From NCBI GenBank assembly GCA_003211235.1, contig QCTG01000004.1:1-59562 (forward strand): 59,562 nucleotides of DNA, in the 5' to 3' direction. The first letter of the stretch is position 1. Every line of letters begins with the position of its first letter. Made by a program: the position numbers and the translations under genes. The stretch comes from Synechococcus sp. AG-673-B04. GTDB lineage: Bacteria > Cyanobacteriota > Cyanobacteriia > PCC-6307 > Cyanobiaceae. Below the pieces are notes generated by a model. That model worked only from the letters and a program-made list of their open reading frames with translations, did no database searches and was not told the DNA's origin. Positions 53,497 through 59,562 of the stretch are shown here, in pieces.

Positions 53497-55605
53497 TCAG
53501 CTGGATGGTCTGGAGCGAGCCGGAATCGGATAGGGAATGCGTCGATGGCGCATGCGGCGCCAGACCCGAACAAAGGCCTGGAGCACGAGTTCAACTTCTG
53601 CACGCCCCAGGCCACTTTTGCGTAGCTGTCCATCCAGCAGTCGGGATTCGACAATGCTTCGAACGGTGTCGATGGCCTGGCTGTCGGATGTATCCGGAGG
53701 CAGAGATCGGAGAGCTGCTTCACAACCATCGGCCATCATCAGAATGGCGGTTTCTCGCGACCGCGGCGTTGGGCCGTGGTAGCGAAAGCGGTTTTCATCC
53801 ACATCGGCATTGCGTTCTCGGGCCCGATGCAGGAAATAACCCATCTTCAATGTTCCCTGATGTTCAGGGATGAAATCAGCGATCGGTCTCGGTAAACGAT
53901 GACGCTTTGCCAGTTTCAGTCCTTCATCCACGTGGGCCTGAAGCACCGCTGCACTGGCTTCTGGGTCATTTAGCGCATCATGGGGATTGGGCCCATCCTT
54001 CTGGTTTTCGATGAACCAGTCCGGAGCATGCAGCTTGCCCACATCGTGATAGAGGGAGCCTGTACGGATCAGATCCACGTTCGCTCCCACCGCTCGGGCA
54101 CCCTCCTCGGCTAGCCCGCAGATCATCAGTGTGTGTTCGAAGGTCCCAGGCGCTTCACAGGACAATCGTCTTAAGAGAGGTCTCTCCTGATCCGCCAGCT
54201 CCAGCAAACGGGCGCGTGTTACGAGACCGAATGATCCCTCCAGTAAGGGAATCATCAGCAGGGAAATCATCAGGAGAACACCCAGCAGGAGTGCCTCTCC
54301 TCCCAGTTCGTCGAGTCCGGGGTTGAGGCTGCCCCATGGGCGCCAGCCGCTCAGAGGCTGGAGCTGAAGAAGAATCCACTGCCCCAGCAGTGCTGCCATG
54401 GGAAGCAACAGAGCGAGTTGGAGCAACTGACCACGGCTGCGCTGACGCCCTGCAATCACGCCACCTGCGCTGGCCATGACCACAGCAATCATCAATCGTC
54501 CGTCCCCCAGGCCGTTGACGGGAACCGGCCAGATCAGAGCTGCCACCGCCATCCAGGCCAGGCCGCAGCTGGCGCCCAGGCCATCCGTCAGGATCAGCGT
54601 TGGTGGAACAAGCACGGCGAGGGGACTCACCGTGCCCTGGAACCATAATTTCGCGATTTGCACAAGCAGCAGCAGGCTCAAGGCCAGCAGGGCCTGGCGG
54701 ACCTCAAGTCCGGGGCGCTCGCGACGCATCACCAGAAGCATCACGCCAGATGCCGCCAGGGCCTCGGTGAATCGCCCCAGCCAGATCAGTGGTCGGGCCT
54801 GACGCCGCACCAAACCGAAGTGATCGAGAACGTCGAAGGCCTGAGGGCTGATTGGCTCCCCTTTGCGGGTGATCAGATCCCCTTTGCGAACTTCGATGGT
54901 GGGGATGCCCTGCTTGGTCAGCTGCTCTTCGATCAGCTGCTTGCTGAGATTGGGGTCGGTGCGGAGGTTGCTGCTGCCCTGCAGGCTGCTCACCAGCAGC
55001 TTCACCGCAAGGGATCGGGCTGATTCTGATTCCTCCGCCATCCGGTCGGTCTCCAGCTGCATGGCTGATGCCTGCTGCAGCTGATCCACCGCCAGGCTGC
55101 TGACCAAGCCTTGGCTCAGCATCCGCTCCGCCGTCCGCCGCACCTGGTTGTCCCAGGCGAGGCGTTGTTCATCGGTGCGTTCTTCCAGCCAATTTTGCTC
55201 GCCCGCAGACAGATTCACCGGCCCAACCCGTGCGCTTAAACCGCTTTCGGTGATCCGTTGCAGCTGGCTGAGCTGTCGCTCCAACCGCAACATCAGCTCC
55301 CGCGTTTGATCAGGGTCGATCACCTGCACAACAGAGCGTGCCACGAGCGTTGAGCGGCGCTGTTCCAGAGCCGTGCTGTCTCGCACCAGGGCTGCCTTGG
55401 GTGCCTGGGCATCAAAGGGCGCCAGATCTCCCGGTTGAAGATTCGGCTCCACCAGCCAGGGCAGGCTTGAGGCCATCGCTACCGCCAAGCAGAGCATCAG
55501 AACGACTGCCGACTGCAGCGGTGTCCAGCGCAGGATGCGGCCCGCGGGGCGCTGATGACGCTGCCAACGTCTCCAGAGCTTGCTCACGCCGAGAAAGCGA
55601 ACCAA
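53497..55605 (-). CDS. 7TM-HD (PgpH-type) HD-domain phosphohydrolase
   Basis: This 702-residue membrane protein starts with one helix (VVLMLCLAVAMASSLPWLVE), then an extracellular domain (about 60-260), a seven-helix bundle (about 275-465) and a cytoplasmic HD domain. The metal site is in FEHTLMICGLAEEGARAVGA and TGSLYHDVGKLHAPDWFIEN near residue 515. PgpH relatives degrade cyclic di-AMP; that role is plausible but untested here. Start is TTG 55605 or the nearby GTG. Confidence 0.88.
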   Translation of the reverse strand: MVRFLGVSKLWRRWQRHQRPAGRILRWTPLQSAVVLMLCLAVAMASSLPWLVEPNLQPGDLAPFDAQAPKAALVRDSTALEQRRSTLVARSVVQVIDPDQTRELMLRLERQLSQLQRITESGLSARVGPVNLSAGEQNWLEERTDEQRLAWDNQVRRTAERMLSQGLVSSLAVDQLQQASAMQLETDRMAEESESARSLAVKLLVSSLQGSSNLRTDPNLSKQLIEEQLTKQGIPTIEVRKGDLITRKGEPISPQAFDVLDHFGLVRRQARPLIWLGRFTEALAASGVMLLVMRRERPGLEVRQALLALSLLLLVQIAKLWFQGTVSPLAVLVPPTLILTDGLGASCGLAWMAVAALIWPVPVNGLGDGRLMIAVVMASAGGVIAGRQRSRGQLLQLALLLPMAALLGQWILLQLQPLSGWRPWGSLNPGLDELGGEALLLGVLLMISLLMIPLLEGSFGLVTRARLLELADQERPLLRRLSCEAPGTFEHTLMICGLAEEGARAVGANVDLIRTGSLYHDVGKLHAPDWFIENQKDGPNPHDALNDPEASAAVLQAHVDEGLKLAKRHRLPRPIADFIPEHQGTLKMGYFLHRARERNADVDENRFRYHGPTPRSRETAILMMADGCEAALRSLPPDTSDSQAIDTVRSIVESRLLDGQLRKSGLGRAEVELVLQAFVRVWRRMRHRRIPYPIPARSRPSS

Positions 55606-55676
55606 GACAGGACGGCTGACCTTTGAACGCTAGCGGTCTATGAGAGGCATGCTGAGATCGGACGGAGTGTGGTGAC

Positions 55677-56558
55677 ATGGCCCAGCGCCTTGACGGAAAG
55701 CGTCTGGCTCGGGAGGTGGAAGACCGTCTCAAAGTCTTGGTGGAGTCCTCCAGCGCAGCAGCGGGCCGCCCTCCCGGACTGGCGGTTCTTCGTGTTGGCG
55801 ACGACCCAGCCAGTGCTGTTTACGTCGCGAACAAGGAAAAGGCCTGTGGTCGTATCGGTGTTGCCAGCTTCGGAGCGCACCTTGCGGCCGAGACTCCTCA
55901 GGCCGAGGTGCTGGCGGTCATTGAGGATTTGAACGCCGACACGCGTGTTGACGGCATCCTTTTGCAGCTTCCGCTGCCTTCCGGGCTGGATGAAGGTCCG
56001 TTGCTGCAGACCATTGACCCAGCAAAGGATGCCGATGGTTTACACACTCTCAATCTGGGCCGTCTGCTGAAAGGTGAATCGGGCCCCCGCAGCTGCACAC
56101 CTGCGGGGGTGATGGCCATGCTCAAGAGTCAGGGCATCGACCCTGCAGGGAAGCGAGCCGTGGTGGTTGGTCGCAGCATCCTGGTTGGTCAGCCCATGGC
56201 CTTGATGCTTCAGGCGGCCAATGCCACCGTCACCATTGCTCACTCCCGAACGACTGACCTGGCCGCACACACGCGGGAAGCGGAGATTGTGGTGGTGGCG
56301 GCCGGTCGTCCAGGGATGATCGGGGCGGAACACATCCGCCCTGGTGCTGCTGTGGTGGATGTGGGGATTCATCGAAAGCCGGAAGGTGGCTTGTGCGGCG
56401 ATGTTCGGGCCGATGAGGTGGATCCGATCGCTGCAGCCCTGTCGCCCGTTCCGGGTGGGGTTGGACCGATGACGGTGACGATGCTGCTGGTGAACACAGT
56501 GGTGGCCTGGTGCCGTCAGCACGGGATCGATCACAACCTTGACGATCTGATTGTCTGA
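55677..56558 (+). CDS. folD: Methylenetetrahydrofolate dehydrogenase/cyclohydrolase FolD
   Basis: FolD interconverts methylene-, methenyl- and formyl-THF. The active Lys lies in [20 protein letters not shown] (near residue 55), the NADP loop is [20 protein letters not shown] (near 162), and the C-terminal signature [20 protein letters not shown] is near 260. Length (293 aa) is standard. It is the first of four closely packed plus-strand genes. Confidence 0.97.
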   Translation: MAQRLDGKRLAREVEDRLKVLVESSSAAAGRPPGLAVLRVGDDPASAVYVANKEKACGRIGVASFGAHLAAETPQAEVLAVIEDLNADTRVDGILLQLPLPSGLDEGPLLQTIDPAKDADGLHTLNLGRLLKGESGPRSCTPAGVMAMLKSQGIDPAGKRAVVVGRSILVGQPMALMLQAANATVTIAHSRTTDLAAHTREAEIVVVAAGRPGMIGAEHIRPGAAVVDVGIHRKPEGGLCGDVRADEVDPIAAALSPVPGGVGPMTVTMLLVNTVVAWCRQHGIDHNLDDLIV

Positions 56559-56568
56559 GCGACTGCAG

Positions 56569-57258
56569 ATGGCACTTCATTGGTTGTTCCCGACCCCTTT
56601 GCTTCAGGTGGATCTCGAACCGGACAAAGATGCCGCCGCCGCCATGGAGGCTCAGCTCAAGGCGTTTGATCGGGATGTGTTCGAGCATTCAGAATTTCGA
56701 ATGCGCAACAATCTCACCGGCGATTTGCTGGGTCTGGAAGGGCTGGATCAGTTGCATCGCACCGAGGCGTTTCAATGGCTGAATCACGCCCTGGCGATTC
56801 AGGTGGAGAGCTATTTGAATTCCCTGCTTGGACCCGACCATGGACTGGAGGTGCACATCCAGAAGGCCTGGCCAGTGGTGTGCGCCAGGGAGGGAGGCAC
56901 GATCGAATCACATACCCATCGCAATGCCCAACTCAGTGCGGTGTTTTATGTCTGCACCGAGGGGGATAATTCCAGTGGTGAACTGGAATTTCAGGCTCCA
57001 GAAAATTACTTCAGCCATGTGATGGCGATACCCTTTTCGGAGGCCGCTGTCTCCGGGGGAGTCTTTTCGCCGAAGCAGCACCGTTTGCTGTTGTTCCCCT
57101 CTGACCTGACGCACCGGGTGACGCCGTATCAAGGCCAGGCAACCCGCTATTCCGTTTCTTACGACCTTGCAATCACCACCCCACCTGGTCAGGGTCGTGA
57201 AATGCGGGTGCCGCATCCCATGGATTGGGTCCCCTTGAGCGGATTTGGCTCGGCCTGA
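56569..57258 (+). CDS. TIGR02466-type 2-oxoglutarate/Fe(II) oxygenase-like protein
   Basis: The start LHWLFPTPLLQVDLEPDKDA is characteristic of the TIGR02466 group, putative 2OG-Fe(II) oxygenases. Candidate iron ligands are His residues in TIESHTHRNAQLSAVFYVCT (near residue 115) and LTHRVTPYQGQATRYSVSYD near 185, where the Arg would bind 2-oxoglutarate. ATG 56569 is chosen; the longer TTG frame overlaps folD. Substrate is unknown. Confidence 0.8.
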   Translation: MALHWLFPTPLLQVDLEPDKDAAAAMEAQLKAFDRDVFEHSEFRMRNNLTGDLLGLEGLDQLHRTEAFQWLNHALAIQVESYLNSLLGPDHGLEVHIQKAWPVVCAREGGTIESHTHRNAQLSAVFYVCTEGDNSSGELEFQAPENYFSHVMAIPFSEAAVSGGVFSPKQHRLLLFPSDLTHRVTPYQGQATRYSVSYDLAITTPPGQGREMRVPHPMDWVPLSGFGSA

Positions 57259-57285
57259 GAGAATCCCGCCAGTGTTGGTCTTCCC

Positions 57286-58215
57286 ATGACTGCCGCGGCG
57301 ACCTCTCCCAATCACGGTTCTGCCCCGGCGGATCGCTTCGACTTCAAGACCTATCTGGCGCAGTCCAAGCAGCAGGTGGAAGCTGCTTTGGATGGATCCC
57401 TTGGCCCTGAGCGCCCCGAATCCCTGCGGGAAGCCATGCGCTACTCGCTTCTGGCCGGAGGCAAGCGCCTGAGGCCAATCCTGTGTTTAGCGGCCTGTGA
57501 GCTGGCGGGCGGTGCCTCATCCCAGGCGATGCCAACCGCCGTGGCGCTGGAGATGATTCACACCATGTCGCTGATCCACGATGATCTGCCGGCAATGGAC
57601 GATGACGACCTGCGGCGTGGCCGTCCCACCAATCACAAGATCTACGGGGAGGCCGTTGCAATCCTGGCGGGAGACGCGTTGCTGACCCGCGCCTTTGAGA
57701 TGGTGGCCCTACGCACGTCGGGTGTACCTGCGGAGCGGCTGCTCAGCGTCGTCGGTGAGCTGTCTCTTGTTGCAGGGGCACCCGGCTTGGTGGGTGGTCA
57801 GGTGGTGGATCTCGAAAGTGAAGGAAAGGAGGTGGATCTGGAGACGCTGGAGTACATCCATCTGCACAAAACCGGTGCACTGCTTAGTGCTTGTGTGATC
57901 ACTGGAGCCTTGATCGGCGGTGCGGATGAAGAGCTCATCAAGGCGCTTCGCATCTATGCCCGGGGGATCGGACTGGCCTTTCAGATCATCGACGACATTC
58001 TTGATATCACCGCAAGCAGTGAGGTGCTTGGTAAAACCGCGGGCAAAGATCTCATTGCCGATAAAACCACCTATCCAAAACTGCTCGGCCTTGACGAGTC
58101 GCGCAAGCGGGCGGATGCCCTGGTCAGCGAAGCGAAGGATGCTCTCAATCCCTGGGCTGAGAGGGCCCAACCGCTCCTGGCATTGGCGGATTTCATCACC
58201 AGCCGCGACCGATGA
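57286..58215 (+). CDS. crtE: Geranylgeranyl diphosphate synthase
   Basis: CrtE builds C20 diphosphate for carotenoids and the phytyl tail of chlorophyll. The first Asp-rich motif is [20 protein letters not shown] (near residue 100) and the second is [18 protein letters not shown] near 230. The residues just before the first motif ([14 protein letters not shown]) lack bulky blockers, in line with a long chain product. Length (309 aa) is normal. It overlaps the next gene by four bases. Confidence 0.95.
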   Translation: MTAAATSPNHGSAPADRFDFKTYLAQSKQQVEAALDGSLGPERPESLREAMRYSLLAGGKRLRPILCLAACELAGGASSQAMPTAVALEMIHTMSLIHDDLPAMDDDDLRRGRPTNHKIYGEAVAILAGDALLTRAFEMVALRTSGVPAERLLSVVGELSLVAGAPGLVGGQVVDLESEGKEVDLETLEYIHLHKTGALLSACVITGALIGGADEELIKALRIYARGIGLAFQIIDDILDITASSEVLGKTAGKDLIADKTTYPKLLGLDESRKRADALVSEAKDALNPWAERAQPLLALADFITSRDR

Positions 58216-58724
58216 TCGACTCAATGCCTTCCCATGCTGTAACCCAGGAGTTTTTCGATAACAGTTCGCTGGCCTGGGGACTGGTTGCCTGCGGCGTGGC
58301 ACAGCTATCCAAGCTGCTGCTTGAGTTGATCCTTCATCGCCGTTGGCGACCGGCTGTGCTGCTTGAGACCGGTGGCATGCCCTCCAGCCACTCCGCGCTG
58401 GTCACCGGAACGGCGGCCTGCATTGGCTGGACGCTTGGCTTTGATCATCCGCTGTTTGCTTTGGCAGCGATGGTCGCCTTCGTGGTGATGTACGACGCCA
58501 GTGGTATCCGTCGTGCTGCTGGCTTTACAGCTGAGAGGGTGAATGCACTTCCCGATGAGCTCTGGAGGGAACCCCTCTCAAAACCATTGAAGGAGAGCCT
58601 TGGACACAGCAGGCTTCAGGTGCTGGTTGGCAGCTTGATTGGGCCATTGGTAGCTCTTCCGGGCCTGGAGTTTGTTGGATCTCCGCTGCATGTCGCTCTG
58701 GTATTCGGGCTGGGCGCAAGTTGA
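58212..58724 (+). CDS. Divergent PAP2-family membrane protein (COG1963)
   Basis: This 170-residue membrane protein has four or five helices. The conserved motif [20 protein letters not shown] near residue 54 and [12 protein letters not shown] near 97 are diagnostic of the COG1963 divergent PAP2 group, related to acid phosphatases and haloperoxidases. ATG 58212 overlaps the crtE stop (ATGA), so co-expression is likely; a diphosphate-lipid phosphatase role would fit but is inference. Confidence 0.88.
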   Translation: MIDSMPSHAVTQEFFDNSSLAWGLVACGVAQLSKLLLELILHRRWRPAVLLETGGMPSSHSALVTGTAACIGWTLGFDHPLFALAAMVAFVVMYDASGIRRAAGFTAERVNALPDELWREPLSKPLKESLGHSRLQVLVGSLIGPLVALPGLEFVGSPLHVALVFGLGAS

Positions 58725-58783
58725 TCGCTATCTAAATTTCGAGTTGTATTTTTACAGAAAAAATTGATGCAGAGAAGATAATT

Positions 58784-58804
58784 GTTCCAAGGATTGATTG
58801 GAAC
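58784..58804. terminator. Weak hairpin after the PAP2-type gene
   Basis: GTTCCAA and TTGGAAC pair around GGATTGA, seven exact base pairs, followed by CGCTTTTG. It lies 60 bases past the PAP2 stop and 120 bases before the convergent P-loop gene, and may end one or both transcripts. Confidence 0.35.
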
Positions 58805-58922
58805 GCTTTTGAATTAGTTTCGTTGAGCTGCTGGCTGATAGTGGAATCCTGGCCTCGCTAAATTTTGATTGGCTTGAATGTCGTGCGGGAATAGTTGCTT
58901 GTCTCTTCAGGTTTTAAGCAAA

Positions 58923-59495
58923 TTATGATTCAATGATGGAGTCTTGGATTGTATCGATACGAAATTGGTTTTCAATATTGTTGTTTTTTAAGTACGATTC
59001 CCATTTCTCATAGCATTCGTAATAAAGCCTCTCGGCACGCCTTCTCTCTCGAGATTTCAGCGAAAAAGAATCATGCAAAATGCGGCGTACTGTTTTGCTA
59101 TTCTTGAAAGACAGATTTATTTTTCTTTCAAGAATCCGATTGATCCATATTTCGTAGGGTGTGAAAATCTGAATGGAAAGTATGTGATCAAATTCTGCAA
59201 AAAGCCGGGGAAAAATGATCGCATTATCTTTGAATCTTGCCCCTGTCGTGTCGACGTCTAGGATGAAGTTGTTGTAACGACGGGTGGATTTTTGGAATCG
59301 TCCCTGTTTTTCATATAACTTTTTGAGTCTCTTTAAAAAGAGTTTTTCGATCTTGTAATCACTTCTCGTGAAAGTATTTTTGAGTATTTCTTTCGTCAAA
59401 GGTGATGGTTTGCTGCCCAGTGCAGAGCTCAGGAACGTTGACTTGCCACATCCTGTAGGCCCAGCAACGATGAGAAGTCTTTTTTTATTGAACAA
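58923..59495 (-). CDS. P-loop NTPase/kinase-like protein, 190 aa, AT-rich
   Basis: Walker A is LLIVAGPTGCGKSTFLSSAL (near residue 7). A basic helical middle (FLKRLKKLYEKQGRFQ) leads to NNFILDVDTTGARFK, whose Asp residues could be a Walker-B-like metal site. The C-terminal half (RILERKINLSFKNSKTVRRI, RERRRAERLYYECYEK) has an Arg-rich lid-like segment as in small kinases and zeta-type NTPases. It is strongly AT-rich versus crtE. Substrate and family are not recognised; it may begin another accessory region. Confidence 0.7.
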   Translation of the reverse strand: MFNKKRLLIVAGPTGCGKSTFLSSALGSKPSPLTKEILKNTFTRSDYKIEKLFLKRLKKLYEKQGRFQKSTRRYNNFILDVDTTGARFKDNAIIFPRLFAEFDHILSIQIFTPYEIWINRILERKINLSFKNSKTVRRILHDSFSLKSRERRRAERLYYECYEKWESYLKNNNIENQFRIDTIQDSIIES

Positions 59496-59562
59496 AGATT
59501 ACCGTGTTAATTCGTGAAAGCATTTTAATGCATCAACGAAGAAGAGAGCCCTAATGCATTCT

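Noticed and set aside
1-59562. tRNA, rRNA or CRISPR array
   Set aside because: No cloverleaf-like sequence, rRNA stretch or regularly spaced direct repeats were seen in any gap, including the island edges.

Overview
The window is chromosomal DNA from a marine unicellular cyanobacterium, most likely a Synechococcus/Parasynechococcus of subcluster 5.1. This rests on gene content: petG (cytochrome b6f), cytochrome cM, chlI (chlorophyll synthesis), a plant-type lycopene cyclase, geranylgeranyl diphosphate synthase, a CAAD-domain protein, a split PntA, DesA and GuaB3. It also fits the fairly GC-rich, tightly packed core with frequent 1-4 base gene overlaps. No sequence search was possible, so the genus-level call is inference.

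Layout. 1-16.8 kb: core genes. These are the membrane transhydrogenase operon pntA1-pntA2-pntB followed by a YheT-type hydrolase, the desaturase desA, dxr with a small 2Fe-2S protein, an NSS-family transporter, cysS, polA, an HlyD-type adaptor and the GTPase ychF. 16.8-25.0 kb: a clearly AT-rich accessory island. It begins with a tyrosine recombinase that carries two in-frame stop codons, followed by many very small genes (DNA-binding-like, secreted, lipoprotein and membrane types), a two-gene overlapping cassette, paired RNA hairpins and long gene-poor gaps. 25.0-31.3 kb: an SPFH-like stub, an MFS exporter, a DUF1400-type hydrolase, and a peptide-type ABC permease with its binding protein but no ATPase. 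31.3-43.1 kb: a long, mostly minus-strand series of housekeeping genes (hom, sufE, 5-FCL, ruvC, chlI, DUF3370 protein, class A beta-lactamase-like protein, trmJ-like, cytM, rsmD, hisH, trxA, guaB3, CAAD protein), with petG on the plus strand. 43.2-58.7 kb: gyrA-crtL, a GH57 enzyme, leuA, a sugar ABC permease, a frameshifted thiamine-binding-type gene, a pseudouridine synthase, a 7TM-HD protein, and folD, a TIGR02466 oxygenase, crtE and a PAP2-type membrane protein in series. 58.9 kb to the end: an AT-rich P-loop gene that may open a second accessory region.

How the genes work together. Several serve photosynthesis and isoprenoids: dxr starts the MEP pathway, crtE makes C20 diphosphate for carotenoids and the chlorophyll tail, and crtL cyclises lycopene. 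chlI inserts magnesium, and petG and cytM belong to electron transport. Others are amino-acid or one-carbon genes (leuA, hom, hisH, folD, 5-FCL) or maintain DNA and RNA (polA, gyrA, ruvC, rsmD, trmJ-like). The most unusual material is the island: a recombinase locus with repeated in-frame stops next to a tiny HTH-like protein, a possible regulator/partner gene pair followed by two strong hairpins, and two small proteins sharing a C-terminal motif.
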